A DNA stretch of 6,728 bases from Collinsella aerofaciens. Its GTDB lineage: Bacteria; Actinomycetota; Coriobacteriia; Coriobacteriales; Coriobacteriaceae. A program made the translations under genes and the position numbers. Location of the stretch: NCBI GenBank assembly GCA_030841765.1, contig JAUUSS010000113.1, positions 1-6,728 on the forward strand, written 5' to 3'. The notes beneath the pieces are model-generated. The model saw only the letters and a program-made list of their open reading frames with translations. It was not told where the DNA came from and did no database searches. Positions 1 through 5,481 of this stretch are shown here, piece by piece (position 1 is the first letter of the stretch; each line of letters begins with the position of its first letter).

Positions 1-29
1 ACCTTCATTACTCCAACGACGAATTCTAG
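1..29 (+). CDS. possible C-terminal tail of an upstream gene (partial)
   Basis: Reading from base 3 gives LHYSNDEF and then a TAG stop at 27-29. A long perfect palindrome follows 28 bases later, as expected for a gene end plus terminator. The other two forward frames stay open through the palindrome and stop at about 107 and 126, which is less gene-like. Eight residues are too few to name a family, so this call rests mainly on the position of the hairpin. Confidence 0.3.
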
Positions 30-57
30 GCGGTGTCCCCTCCCTTTCAAGAAAGAG

Positions 58-83
58 AAGAGGCGGGGCATGCCCCGCCTCTT
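58..83 (+). terminator. perfect 26-base palindrome, probable terminator
   Basis: The arm AAGAGGCGGGGCA at 58-70 is an exact reverse complement of 71-83, giving a GC-rich stem of up to 13 bp that in practice closes on a GCAT loop. It lies just after the probable stop at 27-29. The 3' arm ends in CTCTT, but a proper T-run is missing on the + strand. On the - strand the hairpin is followed by CTTCTCTTTCTTG, so it could stop transcription from either side. Confidence 0.6.
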
Positions 84-322
84 ACACCACATCTCTGCGC
101 GCTACCTAGATATGCCTTCAAATTGATCAAAATGCCCGGTGCATGCTTCTGTGTGCCAACGTTAATGAACATATTTACTGTTGTGTCTATTATCTTGTAA
201 GATCAATATGATACTACGCTAGCAACAGTACTCATATTTGCCATTTTTTGTCCACAGGGTATGCCGCAGAAGATCCAACTTGCTCCAGCGTGCCGTACGC
301 TGGCCCTCCCCTTCCGGCAAGC
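84..322. other. gene-free AT-rich stretch
   Basis: No supportable gene is present. The part from about 117 to 256 is clearly AT-rich compared with its GC-rich neighbours, with many TATT, ATAT and TTTT runs. It has no promoter with both a good -35 and a good -10 at 16-18 bp spacing. A short + strand frame at 261-449 has no ribosome binding site and unlikely composition. The stretch may be a relaxed intergenic region or the scar of an old insertion. Confidence 0.5.
285..303 (-). other. small hairpin beside dispersed repeat copy 1
   Basis: CCAGCGT at 285-291 and ACGCTGG at 297-303 form a 7-bp perfect stem around GCCGT. Read on the - strand it lies 19 bases beyond the end of the 42-base repeat at 323-364, the side on which the second repeat copy has its own, much stronger hairpin. 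No T-run follows, so it is a weak terminator at best. Confidence 0.4.
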
Positions 323-364
323 GCCGACATTTCCCCAGATAAAACCGACCAAAATAAACCTGTC
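323..364 (-). repeat. 42-base dispersed repeat, copy 1
   Basis: This segment matches 6527-6568 in inverted orientation at 38 of 42 positions. The differences fall at 325, 333, 347 and 348. Read on the - strand, the element starts GACAGGTTTATTTTGG and ends with ATGTCGGC. It also has an internal near-repeat: CAGGTTTATTTTGG is followed by a related GGTTTTATCTGG. It is intergenic, and its outer edge is 19 bases from the -35 of the DAHP synthase promoter candidate. Family and function are not recognised. Confidence 0.8.
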
Positions 365-380
365 CCTTTTCGGCAGGTTT
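356..380 (+). other. 7-bp hairpin between repeat copy 1 and the promoter
   Basis: AAACCTG at 356-362 and CAGGTTT at 374-380 are perfect reverse complements around an 11-base loop that contains TTTT. The left arm is inside the dispersed repeat and the right arm is outside it. The candidate -35 of the DAHP synthase gene begins four bases after the hairpin. It could be an operator-like inverted repeat or an incidental weak hairpin. Confidence 0.4.
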
Positions 381-383
381 CAC

Positions 384-412
384 TTGCACTTTAGCGTGCG
401 ACAGCGGATAAT
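384..412 (+). promoter_or_regulatory. candidate promoter of the DAHP synthase gene
   Basis: TTGCAC at 384-389 and GATAAT at 407-412 are separated by exactly 17 bp. The -10 matches TATAAT at five of six positions. The -35 matches TTGACA only in its TTG. Transcription would start near 419-420, leaving an untranslated leader of about 50 bases before the ATG at 469. No leader peptide rich in aromatic residues is visible in this short leader. Confidence 0.45.
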
Positions 413-454
413 GCCGAGCATTCGAGAATTCGCCAATTGTTGCCGTTAATTGAT

Positions 455-462
455 AAAGGAGG
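455..462 (+). promoter_or_regulatory. ribosome binding site deciding the DAHP synthase start
   Basis: AAAGGAGG is a near-perfect Shine-Dalgarno sequence. It is 6 bases from the ATG at 469 but 12 from the in-frame ATG at 475, which favours the first. Confidence 0.85.
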
Positions 463-468
463 CCCCAT

Positions 469-1500
469 ATGGCCATGGAATTCAAGCGCAGGCTGCCGAT
501 CCCCATGGAGATCCGCGAGGAAATGCCGCTTTCCGCCGAGCTTACCGCCAAAAAGCAGGCATTCGACGCCGAGGTCGCCAAGGTCTTTACCGGCGAGGAC
601 GCACGCAAGGTGCTCATCATCGGCCCGTGCTCTGCCGACCGCGAGGACTCGGTGCTTGAGTACATGAACCGACTGGCCAAGGTCGCCGAAGAGGTCAAGG
701 ACAAGCTCATCATCATTCCGCGTGTCTACACCAACAAGCCGCGCACCAAGGGCACCGGCTACAAGGGTCTGCTGCACAACCCCGACCCCGAGGCGCCCGA
801 TGACCTGCTCGAAGGCGTTAAGGCCATCCGCCACATGCACCTGCGCGTCATCGAGGAGACTGGCTTCTTTACCGCCGACGAGATGCTTTACCCGTCCAAC
901 TACCAGTACCTCGTCGACCTGCTGAGCTACGTTGCCGTGGGCGCGCGCTCGGTCGAAAACCAGGAGCATCGCCTGGTGTCGAGCGGCATTTCGGTGCCTG
1001 TGGGCATGAAAAACCCCACCGCCGGTTCCACCACCGTCATGCTTAACTCCATCTACGCCGCCCAGGCACATCAAAGCTTCATCTTCCGCAACTGGGAGGT
1101 TGAGTGCGACGGCAACCCGCTCGCACACGCCGTCATGCGTGGCTACATCGGTCTCGACGGTCGCACCTACCCCAACTACCACTACGAGCACCTGGAGCGC
1201 CTGGCCGAGCGCTATACCGAGCATGCCGGCTACGCCAACCCGGCGGCAGTCATCGACTGCAACCACGACAACTCGGGCAAGCGCCCGCTGGAGCAGTACC
1301 GCATTTGCAAGGAGGTGCTCGACAGCTGCCGCCGCAACGAGTCCATCTCCAAGCTGGTCAAGGGCTTTATGATCGAGTCTTACCTTGAGGACGGCAACCA
1401 GCCGGTCTATGGCGGTGTCTTTGGTAAGTCGATCACCGACCCGTGCCTGGGCTGGGAAAAGACCGACTACCTCATCCACGAGATCGCAGAGCGGGTTTAG
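469..1500 (+). CDS. aroF: 3-deoxy-7-phosphoheptulonate (DAHP) synthase, class I AroFGH type
   Basis: This cytoplasmic enzyme condenses phosphoenolpyruvate and erythrose 4-phosphate into DAHP, the first step of the shikimate pathway. The 343-residue product is close to the roughly 350 residues of the E. coli AroF/G/H family. Visible family motifs are GPCSADRE at 52-59, PRTKGTGYKG at 91-100, GARSVENQEHR at 158-168, CNHDNSGK at 264-271, MIESYLEDGNQ at 301-311 and SITDPCLGW at 321-329. By family comparison the metal ligands should be C54, H266, E303 and D324, and all four are present. Its N-terminal segment and the region around 135-150 differ from E. coli AroG, including a small insertion near YPSNYQYL, so Phe, Tyr or Trp feedback type cannot be assigned. 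The symbol aroF is therefore generic. The gene appears to be transcribed alone from a nearby promoter, with a hairpin right after the stop and no other aro gene in view. Confidence 0.95.
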   Translation: MAMEFKRRLPIPMEIREEMPLSAELTAKKQAFDAEVAKVFTGEDARKVLIIGPCSADREDSVLEYMNRLAKVAEEVKDKLIIIPRVYTNKPRTKGTGYKGLLHNPDPEAPDDLLEGVKAIRHMHLRVIEETGFFTADEMLYPSNYQYLVDLLSYVAVGARSVENQEHRLVSSGISVPVGMKNPTAGSTTVMLNSIYAAQAHQSFIFRNWEVECDGNPLAHAVMRGYIGLDGRTYPNYHYEHLERLAERYTEHAGYANPAAVIDCNHDNSGKRPLEQYRICKEVLDSCRRNESISKLVKGFMIESYLEDGNQPVYGGVFGKSITDPCLGWEKTDYLIHEIAERV

Positions 1501-1501
1501 A

Positions 1502-1529
1502 GTTACGGCGTTTTACCAAACGCCGTAAC
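1502..1529 (+). terminator. hairpin immediately after the DAHP synthase gene
   Basis: GTTACGGCGTTT at 1502-1513 pairs perfectly with AAACGCCGTAAC at 1518-1529 around a TACC loop, starting one base after the TAG stop. A T-run after the stem is absent, so it may act as an mRNA 3'-end stabiliser or a weak terminator rather than a textbook intrinsic terminator. Confidence 0.6.
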
Positions 1530-1546
1530 CGGCCGACGCTGCAAAC

Positions 1547-1642
1547 CCGCCAGAGCGGCAATCTGCCTTTCAGCTTCGACGGCATGACCAAAAGGTCAAT
1601 GCCGCCTCGCTTCAAGGCACCTTGCTCGCTCTGGCGGATTTT
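1547..1642 (+). other. nested long hairpin, candidate structured RNA or large terminator
   Basis: Three stems are nested. The outer one pairs 1547-1557 (CCGCCAGAGCG) with 1627-1637 over 11 perfect bp. The middle one pairs 1564-1569 (TGCCTT) with 1614-1619. The inner one pairs CGGCATGACC at 1580-1589 with GGTCAATGCCG at 1594-1604 around an AAAA loop, with one bulged A. The outer stem is followed by ATTTTCG, a short T-run suited to termination. A further small stem (CGCTG at 1643-1647 with CAGCG at 1660-1664) follows. No protein frame here has a start signal. I do not recognise the fold as a known RNA family. Confidence 0.5.
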
Positions 1643-1683
1643 CGCTGACGTTTTTCTGCCAGCGTCGTTGCCAAAGCTGGCAC

Positions 1684-1764
1684 TTGGGGACGCTCCTTTT
1701 GGGGTAGTCGTTGGAGACGCTCTTGTTTGACTAGTCTTTTAAGAACGTCCCCAATGACTACCCA
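1684..1764. repeat. REP-like palindromic repeat cluster
   Basis: Bases 1701-1736 and the reverse complement of 1729-1764 agree at 28 of 36 positions, so 1701-1764 is an imperfect palindrome centred on GACTAGTC at 1729-1736. Each arm carries GGGTAGTC, then TTGGRGACGYTCTT. A third, direct half-unit (TTGGGGACGCTCCTTTTG) precedes it at 1684-1701. The GGGGACGTTC-type core resembles intergenic palindromes that I associate with REP-associated tyrosine transposases, but that link is from memory. No transposase gene is in the window, so this would be a non-autonomous copy. Confidence 0.65.
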
Positions 1765-1780
1765 ATTGCCACCTCTCCGT

Positions 1781-1796
1781 CCCCGAGGTATCGGGG
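1781..1796. other. small GC-rich hairpin upstream of the acetyltransferase gene
   Basis: CCCCGA at 1781-1786 and TCGGGG at 1791-1796 form a 6-bp stem with a GGTA loop. It lies between the REP-like cluster and the GNAT gene. No T-run is adjacent, and no convincing promoter for the GNAT gene was found between here and 1866. Confidence 0.35.
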
Positions 1797-1866
1797 CTCG
1801 TCTGCCGAATGATTGATGCGGGCGCCCTGCGGCCATGTCACACTCAGAAGTGGCCTGACCCAACTT

Positions 1867-1874
1867 GGAAGGAG
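1867..1874 (+). promoter_or_regulatory. ribosome binding site deciding the GNAT start
   Basis: GGAAGGAG lies 5 bases before the ATG at 1880. An in-frame TTG at 1865 overlaps this site and has no Shine-Dalgarno of its own, so the ATG is preferred. Confidence 0.8.
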
Positions 1875-1879
1875 CCCCC

Positions 1880-2524
1880 ATGAGCCTTGACAACGTAACT
1901 CTGCGTGCCGCCACGCTCGATGACCTAGCCGGCATCGCCGCCATCTACAACCAGCTGTGGTGCAACACGCTGCGCAACCGAGGCGACGTCGAAGCCGCCG
2001 ATTTCTGCGCGCGCTTTAACATCGCCATGCAGCTGCAGCGCTCCCCCATCGCGCTCGTTGCCGAAGCTGAAGGCCGCATCATCGCCGCTTGCTGCATCGG
2101 CATCTTCGAAGACGGCAAACCACGCACCAATCCCACGTGGGAGCCCTGCTACAACGAGATGTTCGCCCAGGCAACCGAGATGGCAAAGACCGCCGATGCC
2201 AAGCTCGAAGGCTCGCTCTTTGGCGATAGCCGCGAGAAGGCAACAGCCGACCGCTTTGCCGCCACGGGCAACGAATATGCCCAGGGCCAGCTCAACCTGA
2301 TCATCATCGTGCCCGAGTGGCAGGGCAAGGGGCTCGGCCGTGCGCTCATCGACCTTGCGCGCGCCGAACTCGCCACAGCCGGGTGCACCAAATTCTTCCT
2401 GATGAGCGACTGCAACTCCGATTGGCAGTTCTACGAGCACCTCAACATGAAGCGCATCCTAGAGGACCACAGCCAAGACACCGGTGACGGCTTTATCGTC
2501 TACATGTACGGCGGCACGCTCTAA
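1880..2524 (+). CDS. GNAT-family N-acetyltransferase
   Basis: The 214-residue product should transfer an acyl group from acetyl-CoA to an amine of an unidentified substrate in the cytoplasm. The N-terminus VTLRAATLDDLAGIAAIYN (6-24) is a typical GNAT opening. The acetyl-CoA binding motif A is LNLIIIVPEWQGKGLGRAL at 138-156, with the pyrophosphate-binding QGKGLGRA at 148-155. A later motif, DWQFYEHLNMKR (181-192), places Y185 where many GNATs have their general acid. Residues about 75-135, between the early strands and motif A, form a longer than usual insert containing TNPTWEPCYNEMF, which may shape the substrate pocket. The gene is flanked upstream by repeats and downstream by a convergent gene, so the context gives no substrate. 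Neither a signal peptide nor a membrane segment is visible. Confidence 0.88.
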   Translation: MSLDNVTLRAATLDDLAGIAAIYNQLWCNTLRNRGDVEAADFCARFNIAMQLQRSPIALVAEAEGRIIAACCIGIFEDGKPRTNPTWEPCYNEMFAQATEMAKTADAKLEGSLFGDSREKATADRFAATGNEYAQGQLNLIIIVPEWQGKGLGRALIDLARAELATAGCTKFFLMSDCNSDWQFYEHLNMKRILEDHSQDTGDGFIVYMYGGTL

Positions 2525-2554
2525 GTACCCCTTCAATCAAGGCGAGCCGGGCAC

Positions 2555-2595
2555 CCGGCCCTTGGCCTCTGCCCAGGAATAACCCAGGGGGCCGG
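2555..2595. terminator. hairpin between two convergent genes
   Basis: CCGGCCC at 2555-2561 pairs with GGGCCGG at 2589-2595 and could be extended by two G-T pairs. A tighter overlapping palindrome (CCGGGCACCCGG, 2547-2558) lies beside it. The element fills the 82-base gap between convergent stops at 2524 and 2607, where a shared terminator is expected. No T-run is present on either side, so the call is mainly positional. Confidence 0.45.
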
Positions 2596-2606
2596 ACCGC
2601 CCGTCC

Positions 2607-4157
2607 CTAAACCTGTCCGACAGCGCGATATCTCGTCGCTCGAGCACGCCCCTCTTTAACGAGTGCGCCTTCCTCAAGTAAACCGTTGATAACCCGCAGC
2701 GTCACGTCGCGCCCAGTTCCCAGAGCGTCCGAAGCATCCTGGCGCGTAAAACCGCGGGGCCGCTCAAGGGCAAAGCGAATCAAGGTGCGAGCGTATCCGC
2801 CACGTCGCTCGTCCGAGAGATCCTGTAGCATCGCGGACGCCTTGCACGCAACATCAAAGCCAAGCTCCTCCACGAGCTTGGCACGCACCTCGTGGCCGCA
2901 GTCGCCATTCATCGACACGTGCCCCTCTCGCTGCGCTCGCACGGATGCAAACGCCTGCGAAACATCGGGCGGCAGCGCCCCTTCCCGCTCGAGCTGCTCA
3001 TAATCGCTGTAATCCCCACGCAAGTTGGGACCGCTATTGCCACGAGGCGTCAGATAGGAATTGCGCACGGCGTTGACGTTGGGCAGCGACAACCTAAACA
3101 TTGCAGGGTAGGCGCAGACCTCGGGTTCCAACCCTTCCGCCTCATAGAGCGCACGGATCCCCTTGAGGCCCGTTCCAAACGCCTCAACCATCCCCAGACG
3201 CAAAAAGAGCAGTTGCAGCTTTGGATTCCGAGCGTCCGAGCCGCCCGCAAGCGCCTCCTCGACGCTGATGTGCTGCGGCCCTCCCGCATTGGTAAATTCA
3301 AGCGCCGTACGGCTCATCTTGATAAGAGACGCCACCGAAGATTCGTAGTCGCGATGGATAAACAGGTTCAGAATTCCCTCTCGAACAGCCTCGCGGGGAT
3401 AGTCGTCCTTATCTATGCGATCGAGCCTTCCCGGCACAAAGTACATACGCGTTGCGTTCGATATATTGAGGAACCGTTCGATATCCTCTATCTGCCTGAA
3501 GATCGAGCCCTCGCCATCCTGACGGTCGATAAACTCGGTATACGCATCGTCGTTGAAGAGGCCAGCGCGGACTGCAAAGGGGTTTTGGTCAGAGACCAGC
3601 AGTGCCAAATTGGTGTAAAAGCCCAGCTCATCGATAAGGCCGAGATTCTTTTGAGAGGTTTGGTCAAACGTAATCTCCGCGCGCCTAAAGACCCGCTCGG
3701 CTTCAAAAAACGTCAAGCTCTGTTCATGAGAGCGCGCGGTCTCAAAATAATCGCCGTCGGTGCGCTTGATCATCGAGCGGATCTGGGCCATCTCGATGGG
3801 CACGTTGGCAGGACCTAGGCGCCGATATACCCCGGCGGGAACAAATCCCTTCGAGCACAGGCAGTACGGCTTGTGAGGACCCGCTTCCACCTCGATTTTC
3901 ACCAACGCTGCGCCATCGATGTCCAATGCGGAGACCGTCGTGATTTCAGAAACGTCGGGATACACGCCATCGGTTATTGCATTAGAGCATTGAAGCATGG
4001 TGGCATCGATATCGTCCACGCCGACGATGCTGCCAAAATCGTCGATTCCGATATACAAGGTACCGCCATTCGAATTGGCAAACGCCACCACAGCTTTGAG
4101 CAGCTTAGGGGTAAATGTGCACTTGAACTCCACGGTCTCACTTTCAACAAGCTGCAT
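2607..4157 (-). CDS. AlbA_2 (Schlafen-type) and ATPase domain protein with C-terminal winged helix; putative transcriptional regulator
   Basis: The 516-residue product starts with an AlbA_2/Schlafen-type domain at about 5-125, seen in ESETVEFK (5-12), AFANSNGGTLYIGIDD (25-40) and YRRLGPANVP (111-120). A histidine-kinase-like ATPase region (HATPase_c_4 type) follows at about 255-335, with REAVREGILNLFIHRDY (255-271), EFTNAGG (287-293), ARNPKLQLLF (309-318) and the glycine-rich FGTGLKGI (327-334). The usual NA before the HRDY motif is replaced by NLFI. The C-terminus, about 455-512, looks like a winged helix (FTRQDASDALGTGRDVTLRVINGLLEEGALV). Such proteins are commonly annotated as ATP-binding or putative transcriptional regulators, and their targets are mostly unknown. 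The ATG at 4157 is chosen because GGGGGGT precedes it; an ATG pair at 4167-4172 has no Shine-Dalgarno. Its own promoter carries operator-like repeats, which makes autoregulation an attractive inference. A DNA-binding defence or stress role is possible but not shown. Confidence 0.88.
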   Translation of the reverse strand: MQLVESETVEFKCTFTPKLLKAVVAFANSNGGTLYIGIDDFGSIVGVDDIDATMLQCSNAITDGVYPDVSEITTVSALDIDGAALVKIEVEAGPHKPYCLCSKGFVPAGVYRRLGPANVPIEMAQIRSMIKRTDGDYFETARSHEQSLTFFEAERVFRRAEITFDQTSQKNLGLIDELGFYTNLALLVSDQNPFAVRAGLFNDDAYTEFIDRQDGEGSIFRQIEDIERFLNISNATRMYFVPGRLDRIDKDDYPREAVREGILNLFIHRDYESSVASLIKMSRTALEFTNAGGPQHISVEEALAGGSDARNPKLQLLFLRLGMVEAFGTGLKGIRALYEAEGLEPEVCAYPAMFRLSLPNVNAVRNSYLTPRGNSGPNLRGDYSDYEQLEREGALPPDVSQAFASVRAQREGHVSMNGDCGHEVRAKLVEELGFDVACKASAMLQDLSDERRGGYARTLIRFALERPRGFTRQDASDALGTGRDVTLRVINGLLEEGALVKEGRARATRYRAVGQV

Positions 4158-4160
4158 GCT

Positions 4161-4167
4161 ACCCCCC
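4161..4167 (-). promoter_or_regulatory. G-rich ribosome binding site deciding the AlbA_2 protein start
   Basis: On the - strand GGGGGGT ends 3 bases before the ATG at 4157-4155. It is an unusual Shine-Dalgarno that needs a G-U pair with the anti-Shine-Dalgarno. It overlaps the upstream ATG at 4169-4167, arguing against starting there. Confidence 0.6.
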
Positions 4168-4174
4168 ATCATCG

Positions 4175-4207
4175 ACTATCGACGATTCTAGACCAACTAT
4201 CGACGAT
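4175..4207 (-). promoter_or_regulatory. two 12-base direct repeats, candidate operator
   Basis: ATCGTCGATAGT occurs exactly twice on the - strand, at 4186-4175 and 4207-4196. The 21-bp offset is about two helical turns, so both face the same side of the DNA. The downstream copy is also part of an imperfect palindrome, 4186-4168, with TCGA cores (ATCgTCGAtagTCGAtGAT). One copy fills the spacer next to the -35, and the other overlaps the end of the -10 and covers the expected start of transcription. This is a classic repressor layout. The bound protein is unknown. Confidence 0.65.
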
Positions 4208-4213
4208 AAGCAA
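4185..4213 (-). promoter_or_regulatory. candidate promoter of the AlbA_2 protein gene
   Basis: On the - strand TTGCTT (4213-4208) and TAGAAT (4190-4185) are separated by exactly 17 bp. The -10 matches the consensus at five of six positions. The -35 keeps only TTG. Transcription would start near 4178, giving a leader of about 20 bases that contains the G-rich ribosome binding site. Confidence 0.6.
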
Positions 4214-4272
4214 GGCCCCTGGTACCCTCGCTTAGACCCGAGTGCCCGCGTGCAACGCTGCCCGCCGCACGC

Positions 4273-4306
4273 AAAAGGGCCCGCCAGCGTGTGCGCCAGC
4301 GGGCCC
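4273..4306 (-). terminator. intrinsic terminator of the agmatine deiminase gene
   Basis: On the - strand an 8-bp perfect stem, GGGCCCGC (4306-4299) with GCGGGCCC (4284-4277), is followed directly by TTTT (4276-4273). It lies about 40 bases after the agmatine deiminase stop and before the promoter of the next gene. The two - strand genes are therefore probably separate transcription units. Confidence 0.75.
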
Positions 4307-4346
4307 CAGGTCATATCGACACTACCCCGTGTGCCTGCAACCGCCT

Positions 4347-5468
4347 CTACTTGCAGCGCGCCTTGGGCTGCTGCTGGGTGATGCAGTGAATGTTGCCGCC
4401 GCCGTAAATAACCTCGCGAGTCATGATACCGATGACTTCGCGGTCCGGATAAGCAGCCTGGATATCCTTGAGTGCCTGGGCATCGTTGGGGTCGCCAAAC
4501 TGTGGCACCAGCACCGCCCCGTTGATGGGCAAGAAGTTGAGGTAGCTGGGCTCAAAGGCGTCCTCGGGAGTACGCGGCAGCACACCCTCGACCGGATCGA
4601 TGGTCGATGCCTCCTCCTCGGTCATATATACCGAGGTCGCAGGCATAATCACCTTGTGGATCTTGAGCTTGCGGCCACGGGCATCCGTCGTCTCGGAAAG
4701 CGTCTTATACGCCTCTTGGCACTCCTTGTAGAACTTATGGTTGGGATCATCGGTCCACATGCAGCAGACCTCGCCGGGCGCACTAAAGCATGCGACGTCG
4801 TCCACGTGCCCGTTGGTCTCAAACGGGTCGATGCCATCCTTGATCCAAATGACCTTCTCGATGCCCAGGTACTCGGCAAGCTTCCCCTCGATCTGCTCCT
4901 TGGTGTACTGGGGGTTGCGGTCCTCATTGAGCAGGCACATCTCGGTGGTCACCACGGTGCCCTGGCCGTCGCAGTTAAACGAGCCACCCTCGAGGATATA
5001 ATCCTCGGGACGATAGCGGTTAACCTGCTCGAGCTGTGCCACCTGCAGGCCAATGGAAGCGTCCTTGTCCCACGGGAAATACAGGCCGTCAATGAAACCG
5101 CCGTAAGCATTAAAGTGGAAGTGCGAAAGAGCAACCTCACCATTGTCATTAACGAGGAACGCCGGGCCGGGGTCGCGAATCCAGCTGTCGTTGTACTCCA
5201 TGTGGATAACGCGCACGTTCTCAACGCCGTCGAAGATCTCACACACCGCGGGGAAGTCTTCAGTGTTGACGCCCACAGTGATGGGCTGAAAACGTGCAAC
5301 GGTCTTGATGATCTCGGTGAAGACCTTCTGCGCCGGCTTGGCGCCGCAGCGCCACACGTCGGAGCGGTGCGGCCACAAAATCCAGGTGCGCTCCTGCTCC
5401 TCATACTCGCCGGGCATATAGAACCCGTCCTTCTTAGGTGTGGACTCACTCTCGTAGATGGTCTTCAT
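4347..5468 (-). CDS. aguA: agmatine deiminase
   Basis: This cytoplasmic enzyme of the guanidino-group-modifying (pentein) superfamily hydrolyses agmatine to N-carbamoylputrescine and ammonia. The 373-residue length is normal for the family. Key motifs are WPHRSDVW (32-39), YNDSWIRDPGP (92-102), EGGSFNCDGQGT (160-171), NGHVDD (219-224) and GGGNIHCITQQQP (356-368). By family comparison C362 is the catalytic cysteine, H221 the catalytic histidine, and the Asp/Glu residues in the other motifs bind the guanidinium group. The ATG at 5468 is preceded by AGGAG with 6-base spacing. The gene stands alone between its own leader and a terminator. Neither an antiporter nor carbamoyltransferase or carbamate kinase gene of an agmatine catabolic operon is in the window, so the onward fate of N-carbamoylputrescine is not visible here. 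It is divergent from a LuxR-type regulator, its probable controller. Confidence 0.96.
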   Translation of the reverse strand: MKTIYESESTPKKDGFYMPGEYEEQERTWILWPHRSDVWRCGAKPAQKVFTEIIKTVARFQPITVGVNTEDFPAVCEIFDGVENVRVIHMEYNDSWIRDPGPAFLVNDNGEVALSHFHFNAYGGFIDGLYFPWDKDASIGLQVAQLEQVNRYRPEDYILEGGSFNCDGQGTVVTTEMCLLNEDRNPQYTKEQIEGKLAEYLGIEKVIWIKDGIDPFETNGHVDDVACFSAPGEVCCMWTDDPNHKFYKECQEAYKTLSETTDARGRKLKIHKVIMPATSVYMTEEEASTIDPVEGVLPRTPEDAFEPSYLNFLPINGAVLVPQFGDPNDAQALKDIQAAYPDREVIGIMTREVIYGGGNIHCITQQQPKARCK

Positions 5469-5474
5469 TTCAAG

Positions 5475-5479
5475 CTCCT
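5475..5479 (-). promoter_or_regulatory. agmatine deiminase ribosome binding site next to a stem
   Basis: AGGAG on the - strand is 6 bases from the ATG at 5468. It begins two bases after the 3' arm of an 11-bp stem, so folding of the leader could affect ribosome access. Confidence 0.8.
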
Positions 5480-5481
5480 AA

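Noticed and set aside
261..449. 62-codon + strand frame upstream of DAHP synthase
   Set aside because: No Shine-Dalgarno is present. It runs through two hairpins, the dispersed repeat and the promoter candidate. It shares a peptide with the frame at 6517-6726 only because both contain the repeat.
391..1479. - strand open frame of 362 codons opposite DAHP synthase
   Set aside because: Its translation is repetitive Val/Leu/Ala/Gly/Asp text typical of a mirror frame, while the + strand encodes an enzyme with intact motifs.
1925..2440. - strand open frame of 171 codons opposite the GNAT gene
   Set aside because: It is a mirror frame of a gene with a clear acetyl-CoA binding motif and Shine-Dalgarno, and has no start signal of its own.
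2892..3818. + strand open frame of 308 codons opposite the AlbA_2 protein gene
   Set aside because: It lies wholly inside the real gene on the other strand, has no ribosome binding site or recognisable domain, and crosses the AlbA_2 and ATPase regions.
4158..4172. Alternative upstream starts for the AlbA_2 protein (two ATGs at 4172 and 4169)
   Set aside because: No Shine-Dalgarno lies ahead of them. They would also sit about 6 bases from the predicted transcription start, whereas the ATG at 4157 follows a G-rich ribosome binding site.
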